DNA of 40,939 nt from Magnetococcales bacterium (GCA_015232405.1 JADFZS010000043.1:1-40939); one strand, 5' to 3'; counted from the first letter of the stretch, positions 6,830 through 14,850 are shown. Notes: generated from the letters alone by a model not told the origin. Program-made: numbers and translations.

Positions 6830-8350
6830 TTAGATATTTAGCCTGCCTTTAGAAGGTCTGTTCTTGGACGTGGCTAGGATTCTTATCATCTCATTTGGAG
6901 GTAGTTTTTCTATTCTATCTCTTAAGTGCTGATAAAATTTTATTGACTCTTCGTCAACAAGTATATCGTCATAACCAAGCTCCCTCCCCATGGACAATCC
7001 TGGCAAGGAACGACAACGGCTAAGGGCGACGTAGGTTTGTCCTGTCTCGAAGGCCCCTTTACCTAAATCCAGGTGTACCCTTTCAATGGATCTACCTTGG
7101 CTCTTATGAATGGTCATCGACCAAGCTAAAATCAATGGAAACTGAATGTAGCTTCCAACTGTCCTTCTTTGAATCTCTTTTTTCTCGTGGTTCCACACAT
7201 ATTTGTACTCTTCCCAACGCTCTCTGCCAACTTTTACCAACATCTCAGAGGGGGATAGCCTGACTTCAATTTCGTCATCTGTCATCTGTTCTATCATCCC
7301 GATGCTACCGTTCACCCAACGCCTCTCAAGATCATTTTTTGTAAACATAACCTGAGCAGAACATTTTAAAAGCAGCTCTTTGGGGGTGGGGAGCTTTTCG
7401 GGATTGAATTTCCCTTCAATAGTCCCAATATAACTCTTGGTAGGTAAATCTATTGCTGCAAGCTTCTTTATGTTGCGGTCATTCACTTCCACTTTTCGTG
7501 GAGAAAGCCAGACCGCACCTTCTGGTGGAGAAAGAGTGATGTTGGATCTTGAATTTAACACCGAAAGAGAGTACTCAAGCTCCCTTCCCTCACGAATATT
7601 TGTCAATAAATCAATAAATTCCTGATCTTTTTGTCTTAGAGTCTTCTTTAATTCAATAGCATAAAATTCAGCCTTCTCAAGAGATTTAGCCTTATAAAAT
7701 TTTGCCGATCCATAGTGCCTTTCAAACATATGCCATGTTGAGTCATCAACCACTGGTGGCAGTTGAAACATATCTCCAACAAATATTACTGAGAGTCCGC
7801 CAAACGGTTTATCCACACCTCTGTTTTGCCGAAAAAAATAACTTACCCCGTCAAGAAGATTTGCATTAACCATTGACACTTCGTCGATTATTAATAGTTT
7901 AGCCTCTTTTATTTCTTTTCGTTTGGGAGTAATTATAATGTCTCCTTTGCCAATCCAGGCTGGGGGCAGATGACAGAGTGAATGCAGGGTTTTACCTCGG
8001 ATATTCAACGCTGCTATTCCTGTAGGTGCAGCCAACAAAACTGAACCATAAAACTCATGCTCTAGCCATTTTATGAACGTGCTTTTACCTGTACCTGCCC
8101 CACCAGTTATAAAAATAATCGGGAATTTATGTTCGATCAACTCTTTAGCAAGTAGATATTCTGGCAGTACCTCTGTATCTGACAGGGCAAGATCATCTTC
8201 TGTCCCAGTAACTGGTTTTGCAATAATATCTTCACGGTACGAAAGTTCCCCACCTTCCGTGGTTGCCTCTGAGTTTGCTCCACAGGAACCTTTTTTAAAA
8301 ACAAAACCGGCTTCGCATACTAGATCCAGTAATGACTTTAGAAGCTTCAT
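6830..8350 (-). CDS. Pif1/RecD2-like superfamily 1B helicase
   Basis: A 506-residue SF1B helicase. Walker A GGAGTGKST is at residues 83-91, motif Ia APTGIAA at 108-114, Walker B IDEVSM at 155-160 and motif III FVGDMFQLPPV near 190. The C-terminal UvrD-like half has SMTIHKSQGRS and YVALSRCRSL (about 415-450). These fit the Pif1 and RecD2 class of 5'-3' DNA helicases, which unwind forked or G-quadruplex DNA. The first 60 residues are unrelated to the family. The ATG at 8350 has GGAG about 6 nt upstream. Its stop lies 10 bp from the tRNA fragment, and a parD gene is divergent upstream. Partner proteins are unknown. Confidence 0.9.
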   Translation of the reverse strand: MKLLKSLLDLVCEAGFVFKKGSCGANSEATTEGGELSYREDIIAKPVTGTEDDLALSDTEVLPEYLLAKELIEHKFPIIFITGGAGTGKSTFIKWLEHEFYGSVLLAAPTGIAALNIRGKTLHSLCHLPPAWIGKGDIIITPKRKEIKEAKLLIIDEVSMVNANLLDGVSYFFRQNRGVDKPFGGLSVIFVGDMFQLPPVVDDSTWHMFERHYGSAKFYKAKSLEKAEFYAIELKKTLRQKDQEFIDLLTNIREGRELEYSLSVLNSRSNITLSPPEGAVWLSPRKVEVNDRNIKKLAAIDLPTKSYIGTIEGKFNPEKLPTPKELLLKCSAQVMFTKNDLERRWVNGSIGMIEQMTDDEIEVRLSPSEMLVKVGRERWEEYKYVWNHEKKEIQRRTVGSYIQFPLILAWSMTIHKSQGRSIERVHLDLGKGAFETGQTYVALSRCRSLPGLSMGRELGYDDILVDEESIKFYQHLRDRIEKLPPNEMIRILATSKNRPSKGRLNI

Positions 8351-8490
8351 AACTTTCTCCTACCAACCTAGAGCTGATGCAACTGTAGTTTAATATCTAT
8401 TGATATACATCAATTATTATAGAAGGTAAGTTATCATATTTCGGCAACCGCCAACAACGACCTCGCAACTTTGCATGGCGCAGATGATTA

Positions 8491-8520
8491 TTGACAAACA
8501 TTGCCAATATTTGCCATTAT
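8491..8520 (+). promoter_or_regulatory. Likely parDE1 promoter
   Basis: TTGACA at 8491-8496 and CATTAT at 8515-8520 form a sigma-70-like pair with an 18-bp spacer, 36 bp before the parD ATG. The repeated TTGCCA (8501-8506 and 8511-8516) between and across the boxes is a candidate ParD operator. Strength and regulation are inferred. Confidence 0.5.
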
Positions 8521-8556
8521 CTGGAACATAGAGATTAACTTGATGGAGATATCGAC

Positions 8557-8790
8557 ATGGCAACAATGAACGTATCCCTGCCTGATCCCATGCGGGCCTG
8601 GGTAGATACACAGATAGATAGTGGCGAGTATGCTAACGCAAGCGACTATGTACGTGATCTAATTCGTCAGGATCAAAGAGAACGGAAAATGTTGCAGTTG
8701 GCCCTTATTGAGGCTGAAAAGAGCGGTGTAAGTAGGCGCAACGTTACTGATATAATTACTGCCACCAAAGCTCGTTTGAAGGGCGGGTGA
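8557..8790 (+). CDS. parD: ParD-family antitoxin (locus 1)
   Basis: A 77-residue antitoxin. The N-terminal ribbon-helix-helix (MNVSLPDPMRAWVDTQIDSGEYANASDYVRDLIRQDQ, residues 4-40) is the standard ParD DNA-binding dimer. The C-terminal tail (EAEKSGVSRRNVTDIITATKARL) would wrap the ParE toxin. ParD represses its own promoter, and the TTGACA/CATTAT pair upstream fits that. It is followed directly by the parE frame, which appears to lack a start. Confidence 0.9.
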   Translation: MATMNVSLPDPMRAWVDTQIDSGEYANASDYVRDLIRQDQRERKMLQLALIEAEKSGVSRRNVTDIITATKARLKGG

Positions 8791-9082
8791 TTATCGCCTT
8801 TCCAGCAAAGCGGATGATGATCTGAGTGGAATTTACCTCTATTCATATCGACAGTATGGTGAGTCCAAAGCTGACGAGTACCTGTTGGCCTTAGAAAAAT
8901 GTTTCATCATGCTGACAGAGCAACCTCATCTGGGCAGAGAAATCGACCATATCCGAAAAGGATTGCGTAGTTTGGACTACGAAAACCACGCTATCTTCTA
9001 CAAAACCACTGATGAAGGGGTTATGATCATGCGTGTGATTTACTCCATGCGGAATACACCGTCCCTACTGGCTGAAAAATGA
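8780..9082 (+). pseudogene. parE: ParE-family toxin (locus 1) lacking a start codon
   Basis: The frame from 8780 to the TGA at 9080-9082 encodes an essentially full-length ParE/RelE-fold protein: GDYRLSSKADDDLSGIYLYS at the N-terminus and FYKTTDEGVMIMRVIYSMRN at the C-terminus, about 98 residues. No ATG, GTG or TTG precedes it in frame: the frame is open only from the stop at 8777-8779, and the first possible start, TTG at 8885, would delete the first third. A GTG at 8787, next to the parD stop, lies one frame out; a single inserted base just after it would restore GTG-x-x-Tyr-Arg-Leu. I infer inactivation by a one-base deletion, or a sequencing error. ParE normally poisons gyrase. Confidence 0.7.
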
Positions 9083-9124
9083 GGATATCCTATGCGCCGT
9101 CCTGTTGCCTCAGGTGAAATTAAA

Positions 9125-9544
9125 TCAAGCTCTATCATCGTTTTCCCTTTCCAAAAAGGATTCATCTTTGCCACGGAAAACACGCTCACCATTGGGCAAA
9201 GTGCTGGCTTTTTCAAGCGATTGGTTGAGGGCTTGTTCAGCCTCCCTCAATGCTTCAGAAACAGACATAAGCTCTTCATAAACGATTTCCTCAGTTTCAA
9301 CCAAGGCATTCATTACAACCATATAAGCTTCATGATATGCTGTGTTCATCAACATGGCCTTGAGTGAAGAACGGTTGCTTTCTTGCTTATGCTTATCTTG
9401 TGCTGATTTGTTATTGGCAACCCCAAATCGCTTGATGCGCCCAACATCAACACCTGAAATCTCACGGTTGAAATCATCGCGATCCATTGCCTGTACTTGG
9501 CTGGCACGCCTAGATTCAATATCCTTAGATTCTCTGTCCACCAT
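9125..9544 (-). CDS. Hypothetical coiled-coil protein
   Basis: A 139-residue, highly charged, helical protein with no signal or membrane segment. Residues 80-115 (VETEEIVYEELMSVSEALREAEQALNQSLEKAS) predict a long coiled coil. It is followed by TLPNGERVFRGKDESFL, which resembles the LPDGtrVFRd segment of some phage and plasmid proteins. No named family is recognised. It lies on the opposite strand between two parDE loci. The overlapping plus-strand frame at 9092-9367 is much less protein-like. Function unknown. Confidence 0.5.
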   Translation of the reverse strand: MVDRESKDIESRRASQVQAMDRDDFNREISGVDVGRIKRFGVANNKSAQDKHKQESNRSSLKAMLMNTAYHEAYMVVMNALVETEEIVYEELMSVSEALREAEQALNQSLEKASTLPNGERVFRGKDESFLERENDDRA

Positions 9545-9636
9545 GTTACCTCACTCCATTGCTCCTCCATTATACAGCGAATTGTGTTAACAAATGGATA
9601 ACGATTATGAGTGTTTGCTAATATGGCAGGATGAAA

Positions 9637-9690
9637 TTGACAGACACATAAAAAAGTCCTATATTCAATATTGTTATATATGAATATAGG
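9637..9690 (+). promoter_or_regulatory. parDE2 promoter with perfect palindromic operator
   Basis: TTGACA at 9637-9642 and TATATT at 9660-9665 are spaced by 17 bp. A perfect 10-bp inverted repeat, CCTATATTCA (9658-9667) and TGAATATAGG (9681-9690), covers the -10 box and the start region. This is where a ribbon-helix-helix ParD dimer would be expected to autorepress. Confidence 0.65.
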
Positions 9691-9701
9691 GAGATGTTGA
9701 T

Positions 9702-9947
9702 ATGGCGACCACCAGCTTAAGTTTAGGCGATCATTGGGAAGTCTTCATTAAGAACCAAGTCACAAGCGGGCGATACGGATCAGCAAGTGAAGTTGTACGC
9801 GATGCCCTGCGACACATGGAAGAGCAAGAGAGCAAATTAACGGCATTGCGAGCGCACCTCGCCGAAGGTAAAGCCCAAGCCATAAAGGGCGAGTTCATGG
9901 ATGATTTTTCGATGAAGAAATTAGTCGAAGATTTGGATGAAGAATGA
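9702..9947 (+). CDS. parD: ParD-family antitoxin (locus 2)
   Basis: An 81-residue ParD. The ribbon-helix-helix occupies residues 3-40 (SLSLGDHWEVFIKNQVTSGRYGSASEVVRDALRHMEEQE), and the acidic C-terminal toxin-binding tail is EFMDDFSMKKLVEDLDEE. It overlaps the parE start by four bases (ATGA at 9944-9947), and the palindromic operator above suggests autoregulation. A second partial copy of this same gene, with closely similar tail residues, lies at 21874-22005. Confidence 0.92.
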   Translation: MATTSLSLGDHWEVFIKNQVTSGRYGSASEVVRDALRHMEEQESKLTALRAHLAEGKAQAIKGEFMDDFSMKKLVEDLDEE

Positions 9948-10242
9948 CCAAGCCTTACCGCATTACCCCACGCGCCTACGAAGATTTGCAGAATATTGGT
10001 CGCTACACTTTGAAAATGTGGGGGAAGGAACAGCGCAATCATTATCTCAAATCCATGGAAAGGCGTTTTCAGTGGCTTGCTGAGCAACCCAAAGTTGGAC
10101 GACACAGACCTGATGTTGAAGAGGGCTATTTCAGCTACCTTCAGGGGTCACATGTTATTTTCTATCTTATGCGTGATGGGGCATAGATATTATCGGTATC
10201 CCCCACCAGCACATGGACATTGTGAACTACTTCTCGGAATAA
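9944..10242 (+). pseudogene. parE: ParE-family toxin (locus 2), frameshifted near C-terminus
   Basis: From the ATG at 9944 the frame encodes a good ParE up to residue 80 (YRITPRAYEDLQNIGRYTLKMWG ... FSYLQGSHVIFYLMRDGA), then stops at 10184-10186. The conserved last strand and helix of ParE continue in another frame: GIDIIGIPHQHMDIVNYFSE, ending at the TAA at 10240-10242. The shift falls at GATGGGGCATAG; adding one base or removing two restores a full toxin of about 100 residues. The missing part contains the beta-strand and C-terminal helix typical of active ParE. A homopolymer sequencing error is possible but the simplest reading is inactivation. Confidence 0.75.
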
Positions 10243-10264
10243 TCCCCACCAACAAAAACCTAAA

Positions 10265-10427
10265 CCTAGAAACAGCAGTTGTCAGCACGCACCTGACGCA
10301 ACCTATTGATTCATCTGGCATAACAGAGCAAAGTCTCATCACCAAAAAGGTGACTTCGATTTACTCTGTTACACCAGCTAAACCAATATGTTACGCCATG
10401 TACGTACCGCCAACCGCCGTTTCTAGG
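10265..10427 (+). mobile_element. 163-bp foldback MITE-like element, copy 1
   Basis: The ends are inverted (CCTAGAAACAGCAGTTG at left, CAACCGCCGTTTCTAGG at right). The arms stay complementary well inward, so the whole unit is a long imperfect palindrome around a centre near TCATCACCAA. Direct repeats CTAAA at 10260-10264 and 10428-10432 flank it exactly, a 5-bp target duplication. It encodes no transposase. Further copies are at 12291 (truncated) and 21689 (inverted, full length). It inserted 22 bp after the parE2 frame. Confidence 0.85.
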
Positions 10428-10432
10428 CTAAA

Positions 10433-10615
10433 AGCAATGCAAAGTCAAATACGGGTCATGGGTGGGTCAGCATGACACTCTATAGATTCTTAAGTTCTGA
10501 GAAACGCAAGGTGTGCATTGTAATACAATGCCCTTGCCAAAGGGGGGCAAGCCACCCTGTTGGATACCCCCCATTAGAAGCATAAAAGCAGGAAGAAACA
10601 GACAGAGACTCTCTC
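10433..10615. other. Intergenic spacer with palindrome and G/C stem
   Basis: No gene is seen between the foldback element and the fic stop. GCATTGTAATACAATGC (10515-10531) is a perfect 17-bp palindrome. CTTGCC (10533-10538) and GGCAAG (10546-10551) form a short stem over a G-rich loop. There is no T run, so I do not call a terminator. Confidence 0.35.
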
Positions 10616-11674
10616 CTAAACTCGCCCATACCATGTGCCTTTTCCAACTCCATTTTGGGAGAGGTGATTAGAGGCAACCAGAGCTTTTAAATGGTTCTTG
10701 ACGGTATTACGGTTTGCACCTGTGATCGTGACAATCTCACCGATTTTGAGTCGCCCATGCTCTTTGACAAGCTCCAAAATCTGGAGAGACAAGGCGGGTA
10801 AGGTCTCCATTATAATGCGTTCATGCGCAATCTTTTTCTCCAACCGTCTTTTTTGTTGCCGGAGGGCGTGAAGGAAAAAAAGAATCCACGGCTCCCATAC
10901 TGGCGCGTTGCTCCGAATGGTGTCTTGGGTTTTTCTCAAAGCTATATAATAGCCTTCCTTGCTTTGCTCAATCACACTCTCAAGGGAGCTATAAGGCACA
11001 TAGGCATAGCCACTGCGTAACAGCAGTAGCGTTGTTAAAATCCGTGAAAGCCGGCCGTTTCCATCTTGAAACGGGTGGATTTCAAGGAAGGTCACGGTGA
11101 AAACACCTATTACTAATAAAGGATGGAGCGTGCCTTCTTTCAAGGCATTATGTGTCCAAACAATCAGTTCCTCCATCAATCGCGGTGTGTCAAAAGGAGT
11201 TGCTGTTTCAAACACAATACCAATTTCTTTACCTTGTGGATCAAAAGCACTGACATGGTTTGGATTGGTTTTATATTCTCCGCGATGGCGTGTGTCTTTG
11301 GTGCTATAGATAAGAAGGTCACGATGTAGTTGCTTGATATAATTCTCGGTCATATCAATCGTATCATAATGAGCAAAAACCGTTTCCATTGTTTCTGCAT
11401 AGCCAGCAACTTCTTGTTCATCACGCGATCCGAACTCCTTAATTTCAAGGTTGGAGAGCAGATTTTCAACCTGTTTATCAGAGAGCCTATTCCCCTCAAT
11501 CCGCGTTGAAGAGCCAATGCTTTCGATGGTTGCAACGCGCTTCAAAGCAGACAAACGCTCAGGTGCAAGTGTGCCAAGTGCCTTCCATGCACCTTTGAAT
11601 TCGTCAAGTTCAGAAATAAGGGATAGGATTTTCGGTGTTATTTTCAAAGAATCAATGTGCAAGCTCATACCCAT
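10616..11674 (-). CDS. fic: Fic-domain AMP-transferase with N-terminal inhibitory motif and C-terminal wHTH
   Basis: Fic family enzyme that transfers AMP, or another nucleotide moiety, to protein hydroxyls. The catalytic motif HPFQDGNGRLSR (about residues 200-211) is complete with the active His. An (S/T)xxxE(G/N) inhibitory helix, STRIEGN, lies near residue 56, placing it in class II (self-inhibited). The last 60 residues (LSLQILELVKEHGRLKIGEIVTITGANRNTVKNHLKALV) form a winged helix, so it may bind its own operator. The start is uncertain: ATGs at 11668, 11674, 11679 (other frame) and 11686 and a TTG at 11704 are crowded; I chose 11674 because a GGGTCAT purine/G tract precedes it. A remarkable repeat array overlaps the start. 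Confidence 0.9.
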   Translation of the reverse strand: MGMSLHIDSLKITPKILSLISELDEFKGAWKALGTLAPERLSALKRVATIESIGSSTRIEGNRLSDKQVENLLSNLEIKEFGSRDEQEVAGYAETMETVFAHYDTIDMTENYIKQLHRDLLIYSTKDTRHRGEYKTNPNHVSAFDPQGKEIGIVFETATPFDTPRLMEELIVWTHNALKEGTLHPLLVIGVFTVTFLEIHPFQDGNGRLSRILTTLLLLRSGYAYVPYSSLESVIEQSKEGYYIALRKTQDTIRSNAPVWEPWILFFLHALRQQKRRLEKKIAHERIIMETLPALSLQILELVKEHGRLKIGEIVTITGANRNTVKNHLKALVASNHLSQNGVGKGTWYGRV

Positions 11675-11749
11675 ATCATGACCCATAAACACCCATAAAT
11701 GCAAGAGAATACTGCAAAAGACCCGTAATAAGACCCATAAACACCCAAA
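11669..11749 (-). repeat. Phased ACCC(A/G)TA operator array at fic1 start
   Basis: On the plus strand ACCCATA-type heptamers begin at 11669, 11681, 11691, 11721, 11733 and 11743, with steps of 12, 10, 30, 12 and 10 bp. They form two triads shifted by exactly 52 bp; the fourth copy is ACCCGTA and the last ACCCAAA. The first triad covers the start codons. The helical phasing suggests cooperative binding by one protein, likely the Fic protein itself through its winged helix (inference). Confidence 0.7.
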
Positions 11750-11947
11750 ACAATAGACTTAAAGGCATTTGTTAGATTTTGCTTAGGGCGTCCTCCCTCA
11801 GCGCGCTTCGAGCAAAATAGACAGGACCGTGTCCTCGGCTACGCCTGTGGCCAGCACCACTCCTATCGATTTTCCCCTCCGCTTGCACACCCCGTTTTCG
11901 CCAAAGGGCAAGGGTTGCATGTGCAACCCAAATGGAGGATTTTTAAA
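11750..11947. other. Intergenic, locally G/C-richer
   Basis: Nothing recognisable as a gene or RNA. It is noticeably richer in G and C than its neighbours between about 11785 and 11920, which suggests different ancestry. GGAGG at 11934-11938 serves the ardA frame. Confidence 0.3.
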
Positions 11948-12295
11948 TTGACAAAACTTTACGCCCAACCTTATGACATCACCGCAAACGGTTTTTATTT
12001 CTCAAGTGCTGAGGAATTTGAGACCAAACAAAAAACAGCCAGAAATGATTTTGGCGTACCTGTAGAAGAATTTGAAATTCATTTTATTGATGGGGAGGAG
12101 ATTGACTCAGCCCTTGCCCATGCTATCGGTCTTGATCAAGCAAATTTTCCAGCCTTCTTAGTAGCCTGCGAGGAATGGGAAGAGGAGGAGAAAATCATTG
12201 TAGCCTTGGCGATTGGGGAGTGCGGTTACGTGCGTCATCAACCGATGGCAGGGTTTCAAGCTCTTTCATTTTGCCTCGCACCTCTTTTACCCTAG
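11948..12295 (+). pseudogene. ardA: Truncated ArdA-like antirestriction protein
   Basis: Reading from the TTG at 11948 (GGAGG 9 nt upstream) gives LTKLYAQPYDITANGFYFSS ... PVEEFEIHFIDGEEIDSALAHAIG ... FLVACEEWEEEEKIIVALAIGECGY. This matches the first 95 residues of the proteobacterial ArdA-type antirestriction proteins, acidic DNA mimics that block type I restriction enzymes. After GECGY the similarity ends, and the frame continues for about 20 unrelated residues before stopping inside the truncated foldback element at 12291. Family members have another 70 or so residues. The 3' half has been deleted, probably together with the rest of the element copy. Likely non-functional remnant of a conjugative element. 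Confidence 0.75.
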
Positions 12296-12376
12296 AAACG
12301 GCGGTTGTCAGCACGCACCTGACGCAACCTATTGATTCATCTGGCATAACAGAGCAAAGTCTCATCACCAATAAGT
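12291..12376 (+). mobile_element. Foldback MITE-like element, copy 2, right half deleted
   Basis: The left 86 bp (CCTAGAAACGGCGGTTGTCAG onward) match copy 1 almost base for base as far as TCATCACCAATAAGT, then similarity ends abruptly. The right arm and right target duplication are absent. The break marks the left boundary of the glycan operon region. Confidence 0.8.
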
Positions 12377-12562
12377 AACTGTCAGATCAAGTTTGAGCTA
12401 CTAAAACTTAACAGCCATATCTTTAAATTTTTGTTTGTACTGGTTTGATTATCGTTTATTCATAAAGACTCCTCTCTTACTATGGTGATTTCTACTCTCT
12501 ATCAGAGTTGATACCCTAAAAAAGTGCACCAGCATAAAAACCATGTGGAAGCTAAAAAGCCC
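12377..12562. other. AT-rich spacer downstream of glycan operon
   Basis: No gene, RNA or clear terminator is visible between the truncated element and the stop of the leftward membrane-protein gene. Confidence 0.3.
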
Positions 12563-14632
12563 CTAATATTTAATTTTGTAAAGGGCATATTTACTCTCAT
12601 CATTAACGTAGAGTACCTCCCCACTATTTTGCAGCAATTGTAATGTGTCCCAAAAATAGAGACCATACTCCCCTTCATATCTCGCCCTTTGCAGTTTGTT
12701 TTTAGAGAGGTTTAAATATGCTTGCCTGCCTCGCATGGAAAATCCTTCATATTGCCAAAAAATATAGTTGATACCCCTCTGTTTTAATCTCTGTAAAAAT
12801 ATCTTTAAATCTTCTCCAAGGGTTCTATTCCATGAGTTATCCAATGAGGATACAAACTCAATTTTGTTTCTATAAAAATCAATTTGAAAAGGGGTGCTAA
12901 TCCAAACAAGTATCTTCTCACCCTCGGGAACAAGGGACTGGATTTTTTTTATCTCATCTTTATGATCTAGGGAGCTCATAGAAACAATTTTTGGTATCGA
13001 GCTTTTTCTCGCATTTTTAGACATATATGAAAGCATGGTTCGATCTTCTTGTAGCTTTTGGATTCTGTCGACAAAAAGCGGAGAGTACGCACCAACTATA
13101 ACAATAAGCAGTATTTTAGTTAGAGGTATGAAAGTTGTTTTAATTAAAGAATAAGAAAATACTGCCGAGTTATTTTTACTATCCACTACATTATTGTTAA
13201 TTGAATAGAGTAAAATGGCTGACAACGGCATGGCAGATAGCAAAACCGGAGTGATATAACGAACAGAGTGATTAATTGCAAATCCCCAAGGAAGAACTGT
13301 TGCCGTAAGAAAATAGTAGAGGATAATTGAAAAGCTAAGGGAGATAATGGGTACATTTATCAGGGAGTGTTCTGGTAAATCTCTCTTTTTTATTATTATA
13401 TAAATAGCTGTAAAGGCAATAGATATCATAAGGAAGAAAAATATTGCATACCAGTAGAGCTTACCACCCCAGTAGAGCTGTATATTATCTATTGGTAATG
13501 AATTTAAAAAAGAGATATCGTTTACAGCAACAGCAGAATCATAACTGCTACCTACCATACTTTGTAACACAGCCAATATTTTTTTATGAAAAACCATAAG
13601 CCATGGTGAAGTTATAAAAATAATCACAAACCCAGTTGTAACGTATGTTGCAATAAATGGTTTTAGTTTTTTGCTAAGTAGTAGCCCCACCAGAAAATCG
13701 AAAAAGAAAAAAACAACCACATAGAGGGCCATTGTTGTTTTTAAGGTAATAGTTGCCGATATAAAAAAGGCAAAAGGGATATGTGATTGTATTTTTTTTG
13801 CTATAGATATTTTTAGATTGTCATTTTCATACCAAACCATCAATGAATAGACGGCAGCAAGAATAAAAAGTGTAGCCGAATAAACTGTTGAGGTATTGCT
13901 TATTATTGGATGCCAAACAATTAATATTGTTACTGCTAGTAGTTGAAATTCAAAAGAAGCTCCTATTTTTTTTGCCATCTCTAGAACCATGAAAACAGAG
14001 AGGAAAAAACATAGGATAACATCTAAGCCATTGATATATTCATAATCCAGATATAGTAAAAAAAACGCCTGCATAAAGGCTTGGCCGCCAAGGCTGTCAA
14101 TTGGCAACATACTAAAAGGGGAGTTGGACTCCAAAGAGCCGCTACCCAACATTTGCAGAGGTCTGGCTAAATAGGTCCAAAAATCATCTGAGGGGGTAAA
14201 AACCTTGGTTGGCATCAAGCTATAAATATAAAATATTATTAGCAGAAAAATACAAAGATAGAGCAGACCGAAGCCCAACCAATTAGGATGGCTATTTAGT
14301 TTTTTTACTAACTGCCCAGCACCTGTATATGAGACTAACGAGGTTTTTATAAACTTGGTATAATTTCTTTTAAGGTTAGATGCCGATAATAAGATTCCCG
14401 CCAACATAATAGACCAAAGCACCGGGAGTGTGGCGAATGAGAGAAAATTTAGAACACCACCGAGAAATATCCAAAAAGCCATGCCAAATGTTGCTTGGTA
14501 TGCCCATCCAAATGAGTTGTTTGGCATAATATGGCGCAATACAATACTGCCCCAGCCATATAATGATAGCACCAAAAAAAGCAGAAACCCTGCTGATGCC
14601 ATAAAATTTGCCAAAATCATCTCCTTTTTCAA
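12563..14632 (-). CDS. Large polytopic membrane protein, GT-C glycosyltransferase-like
   Basis: A 689-residue integral membrane protein with about 12-13 hydrophobic segments in residues 8-520, then a soluble C-terminal domain of about 160 residues (SSLDHKDEIKKIQSLVPEGEKILVWIS ... YGLYFWDTLQLLQNSGEVLYVNDESKYALYKIKY). The layout, with many helices and an extracytoplasmic C-terminal domain, resembles GT-C lipid-linked-sugar glycosyltransferases. The loop FTPSDDFWTYLARPLQML near residue 166 has an acidic pair where GT-C enzymes keep their catalytic Asp. I cannot name the family. It is the last gene of the leftward operon, which supports a glycan role. There is a 330-bp gap from the SGNH paralogue upstream. 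Confidence 0.7.
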   Translation of the reverse strand: MKKEMILANFMASAGFLLFLVLSLYGWGSIVLRHIMPNNSFGWAYQATFGMAFWIFLGGVLNFLSFATLPVLWSIMLAGILLSASNLKRNYTKFIKTSLVSYTGAGQLVKKLNSHPNWLGFGLLYLCIFLLIIFYIYSLMPTKVFTPSDDFWTYLARPLQMLGSGSLESNSPFSMLPIDSLGGQAFMQAFFLLYLDYEYINGLDVILCFFLSVFMVLEMAKKIGASFEFQLLAVTILIVWHPIISNTSTVYSATLFILAAVYSLMVWYENDNLKISIAKKIQSHIPFAFFISATITLKTTMALYVVVFFFFDFLVGLLLSKKLKPFIATYVTTGFVIIFITSPWLMVFHKKILAVLQSMVGSSYDSAVAVNDISFLNSLPIDNIQLYWGGKLYWYAIFFFLMISIAFTAIYIIIKKRDLPEHSLINVPIISLSFSIILYYFLTATVLPWGFAINHSVRYITPVLLSAMPLSAILLYSINNNVVDSKNNSAVFSYSLIKTTFIPLTKILLIVIVGAYSPLFVDRIQKLQEDRTMLSYMSKNARKSSIPKIVSMSSLDHKDEIKKIQSLVPEGEKILVWISTPFQIDFYRNKIEFVSSLDNSWNRTLGEDLKIFLQRLKQRGINYIFWQYEGFSMRGRQAYLNLSKNKLQRARYEGEYGLYFWDTLQLLQNSGEVLYVNDESKYALYKIKY

Positions 14633-14850
14633 GGTTTAGAGCAATCATCCCCCGGTATAGCCAGGGTCTTTGGGATGGAGTTGATGATCGGAATGCTAAA
14701 ATTGCCAGGGTGGGCAAGGATCTATCCCATGTTGAGGTTATAAACATGAGCATAGCCAATACCGATATTGGTTTTGCGGTGTATCAGGTACAACAGATAC
14801 ACCAACAAAAACCAAGTCCCAAACTTTACCTTAATAAGGTTGTAAGATGA
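14608..14850 (+). other. Short open frame resembling a flagellar-rod-type helix
   Basis: A plus-strand frame of 80 codons overlaps the start of the leftward gene. Its protein-like section (GLWDGVDDRNAKIARVGKDL, then SHVEVINMSIANTDIGFAVYQVQQIHQQ) loosely resembles the C-terminal helix of small flagellin- or rod-like proteins. Only a TTG could start it and no SD is present, so it may be a remnant or chance. Confidence 0.25.

Noticed and set aside
9092-9367. Plus-strand frame starting MRRPVASGEIK after parE1
   Set aside because: After a few codons it becomes the antisense of the more protein-like reverse gene at 9125-9544.
10258-10475. Reading frame through the foldback element with recurring LETAVVSTHLTQP
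   Set aside because: The same peptide appears in all element copies because the DNA repeats; no start or SD, so it is not a gene.
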